From contig OY727094.1 in NCBI GenBank assembly GCA_963402885.1, forward strand, positions 3,908,501 through 3,972,500: a DNA stretch of 64,000 bases. The letters are read 5' to 3'. Under the pieces are notes generated by a model, which was not told the DNA's origin, did not search any database, and saw nothing but the letters and a program-made list of their open reading frames with translations. Of this stretch, positions 1-12,725 are shown in pieces (positions within the stretch are counted from its first letter, which is position 1; each line of letters starts with the position of its first letter). This DNA comes from Antedon bifida. Its lineage: Eukaryota > Echinodermata > Crinoidea > Comatulida > Antedonidae. The translations under genes were made by a program, and so were the position numbers.

Positions 1-200
1 AGAGCTTTAGTGTTAGTGCTAAAGGTCATCCCATGAGCATGCTCCTCCTTTAACAGTCCAAATATAGCTCAATGAAGTGGCCCTTGAAATTAAATGTTAT
101 CATTGCAAACTCCATATTATCTTGGGGTGCTTATAGATATGAGAGAATATTAACATGGACTACAGAAAATAGGATGACTGGAATGGCACCTGTTTGTCTG

Positions 201-344
201 TAAAGCTCTGTCTACACTATCAAACTAGTTCGACAAAAGTGTGATGTGCCCAAATAGGGTAGTTACATGCCCAAATATGGTAGCGATATGACACCATCAT
301 GTCCATATATGGGCATATCACATAAAGTTTGATAGTGTAGTTTA
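201..344 (+). mobile_element. MITE-T copy 1
   Basis: Family defined here by ends like TAAAGCTCTGTCTACACT, internal AAATATGGTAGTGATATG units, near-complete palindromy and a TA at each end (Tc1/mariner-like target). This copy ends 26 nt inside the intron after the last PHF12 exon in the window; its right end is degraded. Confidence 0.85.
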
Positions 345-370
345 AAGCATTCAAATAATAAAGCGCTTAC

Positions 371-3300
371 TTCTTCTGCTTCTTCAGGAGTACAATGTGT
401 TTTCCCTTCTGGCAAGGTGTGCTGTGCGAGATGCTTCTGGTCAGGCCTAGGTAATAGATGTGGAGGAGTTGCATATTGAGCTTTTATTGATTCTGGAACC
501 TATAATTGAAATAATATTGTATGTGATGAGTATTCGTATGAATAAGCTGATCTTCATATTCAATATTAAGAATATAGAAAAATGTTTTCTCTGTGGTACT
601 ACTATATAAAATGGATCAATATTTCTAATATGCATTCTACAGTGACAAACTGTATCAAAGTGTCTAGATTTTACACTACAACAACTTTCATCTTCTCTAA
701 TGCTTGGTTCCTACTAGACACGGAACACAACGCAATGTAAGTAATTTGACCAATCACAAGCAATGGATTATTCAAACTGTTGCTTGTCATTGGTCAACAC
801 GCTTGCGTTGCGTCCTAGTGAGAACCAAGCTTAAGGATCCATTCGTGTGAAGCTTCCACCAAATGATTCTCATTTGTCCACAACACTGATGGTACGTTTT
901 TGTAGGCTTAAAGCTGTTATAAGCCAATCAGGACACTACACCTATTAATTTAATACTTGCCTTCATTTGTTTTCTCTGTGGTACTAGGATACCTGTGTTC
1001 GGCTTAAAGCTGCTATGCATTTTATTCAGAAACTTTATCTTGACGGCATTTTGTTGAACTTGACTATGAAACTGATTGTAAATCTTACACCGTCGTGTAA
1101 AACTCTGGCCAAAGTAATCAGGCTAACAAAAGAGCAAGAAAAAATGGTAATTAATATTTTTACTCCACATATTTCTATGATGGAACTATGAATATATTTT
1201 TCATTTATAAAACAATAATTATTTATAAATGTACTATCAAACTTTATGTGACAAAAAAAAATGTATATATCATATATGGACATGATGATGTCATATCACT
1301 ACCATACTTGACCATAACACAAACAATATTTAGGCACATCAAACTAGTTTGAAAGTGTAGACATAGCTTTACCAGATAATTTTCTGGATGGTTGGGACAC
1401 ATCCATCTTCCAGTCGGCATCATCGTTAATGGCGGATCAAGACAGTCTTGATGAAATAATAGAGGGCAGTAATCACATTGAATTAGCGGTGCTACTCTGC
1501 AACTCCTACGTAAAGAAATGTCATGTTAATATAGTATTAAAAAGAAGCAAATACGTTAACCCATTGATTTTTAGGTTTAATGAGGATTTGAGCATTTACT
1601 ATAAAATATCAGAAAGCATACATAGATACAGAAGAAACCCTCTTTTTGGATACAAATATTCAGATTCTCCCACTAAGCGAATAAAGTACAGAAAGAAATT
1701 ACTGCTTTGTATCTATGTGTAACCTTTCGTAGCCTACGTGTAGGTTAGATCGTAGGTCATTGTTCTGAACGTAGCCTATGAAGTATTGTTCGTAGCCTAT
1801 GTACGTGTTAATCATAGGGTGGTTTGTAGAGTTAATAAACACCATTATCATCGCCTTTAGAAACATGGACAATGCACACAAACAATGTATTGTTCGCTAA
1901 TTATTCATGACATACAGTATGAGGGGGTTATACTTTATACTTAAAATAACAAATAAAACATACTTTTTGCACTTAAAACACACTTTTGCTGGAAGTGGTA
2001 CCAAACCATTCTCCAATTCGTATGGTTTTTTCTTGACGGTGTCTTCTTTACGCTTTCTACGACTCGAACCTACATAAATATTTGAAAGAATATCAAGATA
2101 CATTCAAATATATATGTTTAACCATTAAATATAAAAATTATTATATTTCGTTTAGTTAACAAGTTTCTTTGACTTGAAAGAATTGCTGATATATTATTTA
2201 CTTGTGTATTTTTTCGAAAGTATTCTCAATGTACTTAGTATAAAGTACAAATTACGTCAGAGTAGGGCAACACATCTGACCCTGATCTGACCAACTAATT
2301 ATAAAGATAAAAAAGTGTGGAAGACTAGACTATATAGGTTCTTTAATTATCGGCTCGACAGTTTGGTGGGAGACCTAATAGATAATGGTATGTATTTCAA
2401 AAGTATTTTCATTTTTCAGATACAAAATAGCAGAACTAAATGTTACTTTTCATCTTTATTGTTATCTGTACGAAAAAGAAACAATTAAATATTTTGATTG
2501 ATTTGTTTAAGATTACCTGGTAAAGGAGCATTTGTCATAAATTCCGGCGGTACTGAAAATTGTTTAGGATTCTGTACAGCAGCAGCTTTTACTAATATAT
2601 CAAACGGATTTACAAAATCTTCTGGAAGAGTATCGTCATTCTCTTCGAATACATAATTATCAGGAACGGCAGCGTCTCCGGATAACTGTCGCTCATACCC
2701 TTCCTGTTCCTTCCTAGCCTCTTTGTAGGCCTGTAGTTGAACCAGCCTTACACAGTTTTTACCCTGGGCTTTAAGCCTGTCATTTAGCCTCATAGGCACA
2801 AGTTTCACTATAGCTTTGTTTGGGCCTAAAGCTGCTATCTTAGCTTTCTCCGATTTTGTTGAATTTCCCGATTGATCCTGAAAATATAACAATATATACA
2901 CATTTTTAATTTCATACGCATCCAACAGCGAGTAACTCGCCAATTACAGGATGGAAAAACTATTTAATAGTTTATCGTGCTTATAAACTAAGTCTGATTT
3001 GAGGCCTAGGGAGTGGAGTTGAAAGAATTGCGAGTTACAACCCTGGCACTAGGTCCGGATTGAACCCCGGACCTTGGGATTGGAAGGCAAGCACGTTACC
3101 ACCAAGCTACATCTCCACTACAATTTCCGTGTCATGACTGCATCTCTTAAAGAGATGATCAGGTAGTAAGACCTTTGATCTGATTATATTCTGATGAATG
3201 CATTTTAAGAAAACCTTGAACTAAAGCTCTGTCAACACTAGCAAACTTTATGTGACAAAAAAGTGTGATGTTCCCAAATATGGTAGTGATATGTCCAAAT

Positions 3301-5673
3301 ATGGTAGCGATATGACATCATTGTGTCCATATATGGGCACATCACATTTTTTTGTCACATAAAGTGTGATAGTGTAGACAGAGCTTTAGTTCAAGGTTTT
3401 CTTAAAATGCATTCATCAGAATATAATCAGTGTAGACAGAGCTTTATGCATGAAAAACAAAACACCTAAACACCAATATCTATGTTAAGCCTCACAGTCT
3501 ATGACTGTATGAGTCATAATGTTACTATGGAAACATCCCATCTGTAAGCCATATGAAGTTATAATATTTTCATAGGTAGAAAGAAAATTAAAAAAACAAT
3601 GTATACTAAATATAGAAACAGGTAATTACATTGGGAAAATAACAACTTGACACCTGGATTCATTTAAAAACAACTCGATGTACCTTAGATATAACCACAA
3701 CATTTTGTTTTTCATTTTTCTTAAATTTCATTTAATAAACCAATATCAATTGCTTAAACAATAGGTGATAAATTATCTAAAATTACTGACATTTGTTTAA
3801 CAAAAAAATCAATTCTTATTCCCTTAACAATAATAAATCATAAATATTTTAATAGGAAACAATTAAAATTATAATATTAAGTATTTGTAATTATTAAAGT
3901 ATTAAAATTTAACATGCGAGAATTTACTATGAATTACAATTACATTGGGTCAAAGGTCAGCAAGTGAAAGGGTTATTTGTTCGAATATATTTACTCACCT
4001 TTGGGGTTACAGTGCACTGATGACAAAGCCATTCTCCTCGTGGGAGGTCATCTTCTTCTAAAGGTGGATTACTGAAAAATTACAAATGAATATTTATATA
4101 ATATAATGAATATGTATACAGTATAATGAATAGTTAATTAATAATATGAATTATTCAACTGATGATTAGTAATCAAATAATTCTGTACAGTTAATGATAA
4201 TGGATTACTGAAAAACAATGAATATTATTAATATTATAATGAATATTTAATTTAAAAAATGAATTATTTAACTATGGTTATTAATCAAAAGAATGCAATT
4301 CATGATTGGTGATTACGTCATTGAAATAAATTATTCAAATTAAAAAAATTATCCTGTATCAATGACTTGTAGGCTATTTGGTCACTTAAACGAACACAGA
4401 TAAAACAAGCTTGTTCTATAGTAAATTAACATACAGTACTCTAAAATTAACATTAACTTTTTATAGAGCATTGAGTTATAAAATTCTAATGTTATACAGT
4501 AGCTCCTTAATAGGGAGAATAGACAGACATACGAACATTAATAAGTAATGAATGTTGATGAATAAATTATTTTCTGTCTACTTTTGTTTGTAAATTGTTA
4601 ATATTAAATTCCAATGTAATACACATTGGTAGTTTGTTTTATGTAAAAGTGCCAATACACAGTGTTTTGAATGAAAGCAATAATGGTGCTTAAAAAATGA
4701 GCTACATTATTAAGTTCTCCTCTATATTCAGTGCCCTATACTCTTACTCCTATAGGGAGATGTTGTTTGTATATTTAGTTTCCAATATGAATTAAAAAAC
4801 AGATATCAAACGGGACATGCATCGTACTCAAACCTATTATAAATTTGGCAACCATCACGCTCTTTGATCTCCGACTTACCAACAGGTCAAATGAAAAGCG
4901 GCCGGGCAACGATCACAACAAAGTAGATCGCCTCCTTCTCTGCAACTATCACATGTGTCACGGTTCATTGCACGCCCAGTACGCCGCCGATCACGATCTA
5001 TCCTACGTTGTTTCTTTGGTGGTTCATCGCTCACCGGTGGAGCAATCAACGCTTGGATTTGCTAAAATAAGAAGAAATTAGTATATCTATTTTACAAATT
5101 TCTTTGAAATAAACAAACCAACATATCTTTAAATCTCTATCTACAATATCAAACTAATTTGACAAAAAGTGTGATGTGCCCAAATATGATAGTAATATGC
5201 CCAAATATGGTAGTGATATGACATCATGTCCATAAATGGGCACTGTACATCACATTTTTTGTCACATAAAGTTTGATATTGTAGAAATATCTTCAACCAA
5301 AGGTTACAGTAAAAAATACAAACATTACACAATGCTAGACAGAGGAACTCTTATACAGAACTCATAAATGCAATTTTTCAGTTCAATTCAAGATAATTAT
5401 GCTGAAGGTATCAAAGACTATTACAATAAGACGACCTCTAACCTTAATGGTATTTTACTCAGACAAATTTGATTAAATAAATATTCATCAGAAAGCTACA
5501 ACCATTTTTTTCCTGCATAATCACAATCCTATAGGCTAAATTTATTACAGTTTTAGTAGAGCAGTAGTAGTAGTTTTACAATCTAATGTCGCAAACATTT
5601 TTATTTTATAAATAAAGTATACTACCTCCATTAATCCACCAGACGTATCCAAGTCATATTGCACAGCCGTCAT
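371..5673 (-). CDS. PHF12: PHD finger protein 12 (Pf1), 5' eight coding exons, partial
   Basis: Subunit of the Sin3/HDAC co-repressor that reads chromatin in the nucleus. Coding exons in transcript order: 5673-5626, 5061-4880, 4071-3999, 2877-2517, 2069-1964, 1505-1373, 1122-961, 499-371. They total 1194 nt (398 codons) in one open phase, and the gene continues past the left edge. Seen: N-terminal [14 protein letters not shown]1 at about residues 53-96 ([16 protein letters not shown], then NPPL and GEWLCHQC); the Sin3/MRG15-binding-type helix [18 protein letters not shown] in exon 4; PHD2 at about 252-296 ([30 protein letters not shown]); and VPESIKAQY matching the next vertebrate block. The intron after exon 7 starts with GC (959-960). 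The exon 6 donor lies in a MITE end. The ATG sits directly after a good acceptor, so an upstream exon is likely and the true start could be further upstream. Exon 4 contains a lineage-specific stretch ([16 protein letters not shown]) without a vertebrate match that I recall. Confidence 0.93.
700..833. mobile_element. palindromic MITE, GCTTGGTTC family, copy 1
   Basis: Ends GCTTGGTTCCTACTAGACAC and its inverse (TAGTGAGAACCAAGCTT) around CAACGC/GCGTTG and CCAATCACAAGC segments. PHF12 intron 7. Confidence 0.7.
1231..1371 (-). mobile_element. MITE-T copy 2, forms the PHF12 exon 6 donor
   Basis: The end CTTTCAAACTAG...GTAGACATAGCTTTA abuts the exon border at 1373: on the minus strand the donor reads CTG|G followed by the MITE terminus TAAAGCTATGTCTACAC, so the element supplies donor positions +2 onward. 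The other end is truncated. Confidence 0.85.
2970..3125 (-). mobile_element. tRNA-derived SINE-C
   Basis: On the minus strand: head TAGCTTGGTGGTAACGTGC with GGGGTTCAATCCGGACC (B box), then a body ending AGGCCTCAAATCAGACTTAG. Related fragments lie at 21840-22010 and 47262-47320. PHF12 intron 3. Confidence 0.6.
3222..3388 (+). mobile_element. MITE-T copy 3, centre of a larger palindrome
   Basis: Full copy with both ends in PHF12 intron 3. Its left 40-bp flank is repeated perfectly in inverse orientation on its right side, followed by an extra copy of the MITE terminus. Confidence 0.9.
5129..5292 (+). mobile_element. MITE-T copy 4
   Basis: Diverged full-length copy in PHF12 intron 1 with ends AAATCTCTATCTACAATATC and the inverse; two internal AAATATG units. 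Confidence 0.85.
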
Positions 5674-5819
5674 CTGAATTTAAACAAATAACACAATTTT
5701 GTTAATTGGTTTTAAAAAATAGTATTATTGCTTCAAAATGGCAATCTGGGAAAGACAAGAGCCGTAGTGATGGAACGAGTATGTATTATGCAACATGGGA
5801 AAAGAAAGCATAAAAAATG

Positions 5820-6128
5820 AGATTCTGACAAGTATCGCAATCACTCCAATAACACAAGTACTGTACAACTACAGATCAGGTAGATTACTCCACCCCAAAG
5901 TCAGAACAAACAGATTTAGAAACACATATATTCCATCAGCTATCAGGTTGTATAATAGAGATTTCAAACGCTAGTCCGCTTATTACTCATGTTTCTGTTA
6001 CATTTCCCTGTTTATTATTTATTTTAGTCTTGTAATTTATGTTATATTCATACTAACTCGAGGACCCATATCTCATAACTGTATATTTTTGCCGTTGTGA
6101 CAATAAAGTTTTATCGTATCGTATCGTA
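5820..6128 (+). mobile_element. 5'-truncated LINE (non-LTR retrotransposon) tail
   Basis: An open frame ending in LLHPKVRTNRFRN, PSAIRLYNRDFKR and stop (5969) resembles the C-terminus of LINE reverse-transcriptase ORFs. A short 3' UTR follows and ends in tandem TATCG units (about 6110-6128), a microsatellite tail used by several LINE clades instead of poly(A). Confidence 0.6.
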
Positions 6129-6650
6129 CTACAATAGTACAATAAACAATTAACTAACATATAACTGTACTGTATATTTTTTCCTTTAAAAAAAATAGCC
6201 TGAAACGTGTGATATTATAGTTGATGCCAATAATTACCTTCTGGTTTATATTACTACAGCATTGTGGCTGTCGATTTAAATTTTAATATAAAAAATAAAA
6301 TTGCATAAGGTCAGACAAATTATTAAACTAAATGCCAGGTCATTCAACCTATTAAGATCACTGAGTAACTAAATAAGTAGAAAGTATACAGTATCAGTGT
6401 TTACAGTAGGTACTGAATTTTAGCATGATTAAAAAACACATCAGTAAAATGATAAATTTATGAGTGTAAGTTTAATTACAGTATAGTTTTTTAAGTTTCT
6501 TAGAGCACAGTAAACTGACAATGAATGTATATCTATCCGTGGTCAAAGGTCAAGAAATAATTGGAATGTTTTTTAACAGAAACTAAGACTGGTATGATCT
6601 ATGATTTGGCATTCAAACACCCACACAATAACTGGTGTTTAATCAGTTAT

Positions 6651-6699
6651 TTTTCTTTGGTTAAAGCTTTGTTACAAAGCTTAAAACCAAAGAAAAATG
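6651..6699. repeat. imperfect inverted repeat
   Basis: TTTTTCTTTGGTTAAAGCTT pairs with AAGCTTAAAACCAAAGAAAA around TGTTAC. PHF12 upstream region. Confidence 0.75.
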
Positions 6700-9600
6700 T
6701 TGTAAAACTGCCATTTTACAAATAAGATATTTTATCTATGAAATAGCTACAGTACAGTATCTTCGATTAGATTATCAAGTACTTAAAAAATATTTTTAAA
6801 ATGTCATTTAATTGACAATGTTCCTGTTTACCAATGTTTCTAATCTACACAGTCTATCAACATAAGTAACACTTAATTTCAATTTGACTTGCTAAAACTA
6901 CCCTACTGTATACAGTAGGAACAAATTAGCCAATTACAAACGAACCACATTTATTTGATTTTTCTCTTTTCTTTTTGAGAGGTCAAAACAGAAACTTCCT
7001 GACATTCTAACCGACAAATTATACTGAATGAATTACTTTCATGGAGAAAGTTAAAAACACTACTAGCAAGTACTAGTACAGTACTACAGACTGTCTTTAA
7101 AAAGAAGTTTAATGAATTAATATTGTATTTTTTATTTTGCTACAGTGATTTGTTTTATGTCTCAAATATTGTTCAAAACATGACATTGACAAACTTAATT
7201 CAAATATTAAAACTAGACACTTAAAATATGACGACATATCTGCAATTTTAAAATACATTTGGCTTAGTAAAATTATCATAATACACATTCATTACATCAC
7301 CACACAATGAACATATTTATTAATTCTTTTGTTGTGAAAGTCACTTGTTAAAAGATAATTTGTTTTTAATGATTTTTTTTAATGTTTGGTTAAAAAATGT
7401 CTGAACTACTTGCACTATTAATTTAACTATTAATTATAAAATCATGAACTTTTTAACATAAAAAATTGAATGATAAATAAATGTCTAAATATTATCTTTG
7501 TAATTTCACTGGACCTAATAACGCTGGAGTAGATTTGCGTACAGCACAGCAGCATGAATCATCAACCAATTTACGATGTCATTGTTGCCCATACTTCCTT
7601 CAATATTTTTTTTTCAAACACTTTCATTAAATCTACATTCGTGTTAACTGCATTATTCATTGCTCATAGACTTTCTTAGTTAATACTGTCAATAGGCTAA
7701 GCTTTTATTTAGTACCCGTGTTATTGTGAATCCTACACAGTATAATAGCCTATACTGTACAGTAGGCCTAGTATAGGCCTATCTAGCTGATATCTATAGT
7801 TTCATGGCATATGGCCTAGCCTACACAGTAGCTTAACTCTCATCTCAACAATTATAATAGCAATACATTTTGTTTTGACACAAACACAGTACCTTCCTCT
7901 TGTTTGTCCTAGTTAGCTAGGCTAGGCCTATTATTATTTAGTTAGGTTAGATAGGCTCCCCTATACAACAAGGCTTAAACGATTAAGAAAATGTGCTTGT
8001 TCCATGAACATTGAACCAGCCGTAGGCTCACACAGGTTATCATATCACACCAACCACAGCAGGCCATCGAGCCGTCCATGCTGCCTTCTCAACCGAAGGC
8101 CGCAGAGAGAGAAGCTAGCTAGCACAAGAAGTAAAATGAGATGAAAGACCACGGGAAGATGAATGGATTGGATACATTACCTTATTTACTTTGAACAGAA
8201 GACGAACTTAAGTTTTACCAAATACACATTACATGTATTACTTGCTTGAAATAGTCTAACCCCGCTGACAACCACAGCAGTCTCTTAAAAACTTGAGTTA
8301 TATAGCTTTTATTAGATTATGCTTCTAAGCCTAGACATTTCTGTTTAGCGCGATAAATTGTACAGCGAGCGAACCACGACGTCCATATTGTGAAAAATGA
8401 CTGTAAAAGCGCATGCGTCAAGTAGACTTCGCGGGACAGACCATTATTTGTTTATATTAATTTCGCGGTAAAAATGTTACCTAGTAGACTGCCACAGTGT
8501 GTCAGATATAATATTAAAACTGTATGGTAAAATAATATTAGTTGAGCTACACTAAAACACTGCCTTTATATACGGCCTACTATTTTACAATTATTTAAAA
8601 ACAGTAGGTCATATTAAAATGTTTTTTAGTGTACAGTATTAAAATAACCCACTTTAATGGACCAGTCTGGAGCTGGATACATGATTTTTTCTCCCACCCA
8701 TCCCCCACATTTCCCCCTTTTTTTTTTCTTTCAAGAGGAGTGTGAGGAAAGGGTGAAGGAGGAGGGATCGACAGACTTATGAACCAGGGCCCTGGCCACA
8801 ATACTACATATTCAATATTTAAAAACAAAATTGATTTTATTATTTTTATATCACCACCCAAAGTTCATCATGCAATTGCCTTTTATTTAATTATCGTTGT
8901 TGTATATCATCATCACCACAAAATTCCTCATCATAGGCCTATATCTGACAACCATTAACAAAATAAACAAATTCAATGTGTTCTCAAGTTTATTGAAACA
9001 ATTCTGATATAGGACTCAAGTCTGCGTCCACAAAAACAAAAAAATTAACTATAATATATACTATTTTTTCCTATACCTTAAAACAATGGTTGAAAGTTAG
9101 GCTATATTGTGCATCAGAGGAACAAATAGAGAATGTATCACAGATCATGGCAGCACAAAAATAAAATACTACAATATTTATCATATTATTTTCAAAATTC
9201 TTTTAAAATTTATAAATAAATTTAATTATTCACTCAATTCTGTTCTTGGGGTTGCATATAGCTTTCACATGGCCCATTGCAATGTTAAAAAGATCAATTG
9301 ACAGTCCAGATAACAAATAAAATGGTATACAGGGCTACACGCATTGGATATATCACCACTACCATCCCTAAACGAAAACTACAGTATTTATCAATTGTAC
9401 TTGCGGTACACCCTGTAGGCCTATTTTGATATTTTTGGGGTAAATACCCATCTTTTCTGGTGACTGAACTAGGGAAATAGACTTACCCTATTAGGAGACG
9501 CGTCTTGTTGGCCCCAAAGATTAACATTAACTAACATTAATATATTAATAAGCCGTATAGTACATTATATGTAATTTAAAGCTTTTTTTCTTACTGTACA

Positions 9601-9721
9601 TAATATATTAATTTACGACAAGAATATTAATGCATTGCATTATACGTGAATGTTGAGCTATAAAATTAATTTAAATATGCCACATTTGGGTGAAAATATA
9701 AAATCATTCTTTTCTTGATTT

Positions 9722-9905
9722 AATTCATTGAAGGCCCTTTCACACTTGTTAGGGCACGGTTCCGGTCCAGCCCCGGCAAATCAAACATCAATTCTTCGTT
9801 TTTTCTTTGACTGGCGCATAGTTGTGTGGAGCGTCGTAAAAAAGGAACATTGCCGTTTGAGTTGATTGTTGTCCGGAACCGTGCCGGAACAGATGTGAAA
9901 GACAT
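9722..9905. mobile_element. palindromic MITE, CCTTTCACAC family, copy 1
   Basis: Termini GGCCCTTTCACACTTGTT...GGCACGGTTCCGG and the inverse CCGGAACCGTGCC...GTGAAAGAC. Shares ends with 59520-59682. Confidence 0.65.
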
Positions 9906-12487
9906 TTAAGTAAACAACTCTTATAAAAGTCTGATTTATTCCCACTTGCACCCATCCTTTCACTTTTCTTCAACCAGGTTTGGAAGCAATGTTGCAATAC
10001 AATCCATAGAATATATGTACTAACGACTCTCAAGAGATTTGAAGGCAAATTAAATATTTCAAATTAAGCACAATTACATATTATTATAATATCATTATTA
10101 GTGTATTTAATACTAATTTTGAATCGCCGCACAATTTAAAAAAGTGACAAATGATGAATATGACACCTTGTATGAGGGATGAAATATTTAAAATAAAAAA
10201 ATGAATTGCACACTATAGGGAGTTTTCATTACACACACACATACGATGTTCAATATTGATGTAACACATTGAACCATACCATACCCATTTCTTGGGTAAA
10301 TAGACCAGCTGCGTCAGGGGTACACCCAGTGTTCAGAGGGTTGTAATGTTTCATATGGTACAATAACACATACTAATTTAAATAGAATTTATTGAATCCC
10401 TTGAAACTGTAAGAATGTGGACCAGCCTGTAAAAAATTGCTGTACTCCTGAACACTAAACCTTATCCCCAACACTACATCTTTCCCCTTGTTTCCTCTAA
10501 CCCAACCACCACTAAGAACATTAGGCCTAGTATTATGATAAAGGAACTTTCAGTTCGCATACCTTTACATATCTAAAAAGTTCTATTTAGAAATATATTT
10601 TTATTTTAGTACAATGTCTGTTATTCATCCAATCTCATTAATAATAATAGCCTCATTATTCTGACTGTTCATTAGTCTTAAATAATTTATTATAAAGATA
10701 TTATGGTAAAGAGATATAATAAAGATTGTTAGATCTTCTAAAGCTCACGGCCACCAAGTCACAACGGCTTGTAAACTCTGCCATGCCAATGCAATGTTTA
10801 AATTGTATTGTATTTTTCTTTGTTGTTTTATTGTCTTTTATTGCCAAGCAAAACGAATTTCCATTTTATAGTGGACCAATATAATTTTTTGAATCTTATC
10901 CTCAAGTGGGCGCATTCAACATGTAAGTGTAAATACATGCTTAGATTTCTGAAAACGACAAATTTAATATACTGCAAATAAAATGCAAAATATTATCCAC
11001 TTTATACTGGACATTTACTTCAGGTGTATTATGACTCATTACAAGTGTATATTAATTCACATATAATTAGAAATCAATCAATATATTACTGTATATTGTA
11101 TGAATTCTGACAAATAAATACGGTATTTGTATAATGATGAAAATTTAAAAGAAGGAAGAAAGCCTTTTTTAATCTTATTCAGCCAAACAATTCACAATTC
11201 CTTGAAAAGTATCTCTTTCAGGACAAACTTGAAAAAAAAAAAATTTTGAAACTAACAGTACTATACACTATTATTTGGAAAAATAACTATTAACCTTGCT
11301 AGAATTCATAGTATATATATAAATATTAGCTCCGAGGGATCAATAATAATAAAAGTACAGTATTGCAAAGCTTAATATCAGTAGCCTAGGGGGTTATTGA
11401 TAACATAAATACCTTAGAAACGACAAAATAATAAATCAAGAAAAATACATATTTGGTAACATGGGTATTTTCACTCAATAGCTTAGGGAGTCTAACACAA
11501 AGTTGCAAGTTGATATAACCGGTAACATAGGGAGTCTAACAAAGTGCAAAAATTGATTGACACATATTCGCTGATAGGAGGAGCAGCTTTTACAGAGTAT
11601 TTCAATGCATATAAATCAATGAGGTCATCACGCAATGTCATGACCTCATGAGGTCATTCACTCAGGTGTTTCTCAAAAAATAAAAGTAATATACTAATAT
11701 CTATAGACACTAAACATCTTTACAGCCTTGGTATCACGGTTCTTGCATATCGAGAACATGCATCATAATTCAAGATTATTTACATTAAAATGACATTAAT
11801 CAAATAAATTTAAAAGAAATACTGTCACAATAAACATTTGGAAAACATTCCTTAATTCACTTAACATCTCTTTTACAATTGTAAATTCTATATCATTAAA
11901 ATAAATAGGCAAATTATACTTGAATTGAAGACTGCTTAAGTATACTGATGTAAGTACACTCCCCCAAAACCAGAGACCCTAGAGCTGAACCCTGACAAAC
12001 CCACCTCACTGATATTAGAGAGCTTTACGACGACCTCAGGTCAATCGATGTGCGAAACCATCAAAACTGTGTTGGACGTGGGGAGTGAGAAAACACGTCC
12101 CAATATCCCAACATGTGCACAATAAATCGACATTACGTAATTTGATTGTCGGTCATCGTAATTCGAAAACTAATATTTCTGATTGCAGCAATTTAAAAAA
12201 ATAGAAAACACTAAGTATTGGTCTGTGTTGCAAGAACTAGTTTTTCTGTTTAAAGCTGCGTCCACACGGGGTGCCGATTCACACACACATACGTTTTGTT
12301 CGGAATCAGAAATGAGTTAGTGTGAACGTATCTATTCTTAAACACTACACCCATGTAAAGTCTCCCAAAAATATTTTGATTTAGAAATTTGGAATTGAAA
12401 GATGCCTTTAAAAAAATCAATTTTGTCACTATCAATGGTCTTCCAGTTTTGAGAGAGTTGATAATATTTTTAAATAGATTTTATCAC

Positions 12488-12493
12488 TTTATT
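12488..12493 (-). terminator. possible polyadenylation signal, OSBP
   Basis: AATAAA on the minus strand about 235 nt past the OSBP stop. If used, the 3' UTR would consist mostly of the MITE at 12570-12722. Confidence 0.3.
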
Positions 12494-12569
12494 AAGCGGC
12501 AGTATTACTTTTAATTTCCATATTCATATATTTGTTACTGCATTGATATTTGGTAGTCTAAGTGTGTAT

Positions 12570-12722
12570 AAGGTCTTGTCTACACTATCAAATTAATGTG
12601 ACAACAAAAATGTGATGTGCCCATATATGGACATGATGATGTCATATCACTACCATAATTGGGTATATCACTACCATATTTGGGCACATCACACCTAGTT
12701 TGATAGTGTAGACAGAGCTTAA
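12570..12722 (-). mobile_element. MITE-T copy 5, in OSBP 3' UTR
   Basis: Starts 3 nt beyond the OSBP TAA stop (12726-12728), so any OSBP transcript must carry it as a long hairpin. Both ends present. Confidence 0.88.
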
Positions 12723-12725
12723 GCC

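Larger units (their letters stand above)
5674..12725. other. gene-poor stretch between PHF12 5' end and OSBP 3' end
   Basis: No conserved coding exon found on either strand. It contains a LINE tail (5820-6128), a small hairpin (6651-6699), a somewhat CpG-richer patch at 8020-8470 that is the likeliest PHF12 promoter/5' exon area, a pyrimidine/purine tract (8684-8770), a MITE (9722-9905), and the OSBP 3' UTR with a MITE at 12570-12722. The remainder is AT-rich and featureless to me. Confidence 0.6.

Noticed and set aside
1429-1722. 97-aa plus-strand ORF starting [10 protein letters not shown]
   Set aside because: Its first part is the antisense of the PHF12 PHD2 exon (1373-1505), which on the minus strand encodes [12 protein letters not shown] and GRWMCPNH.
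1897-1963. Continuation of PHF12 exon 5 into the intron ([15 protein letters not shown])
   Set aside because: Superficially similar to the PHD2 PLIQC block, but the real PHD2 continuation is the phase-matched exon at 1505-1373.
4845-5081. 78-aa plus-strand ORF
   Set aside because: Antisense shadow of the PHF12 PHD1 exon (4880-5061).
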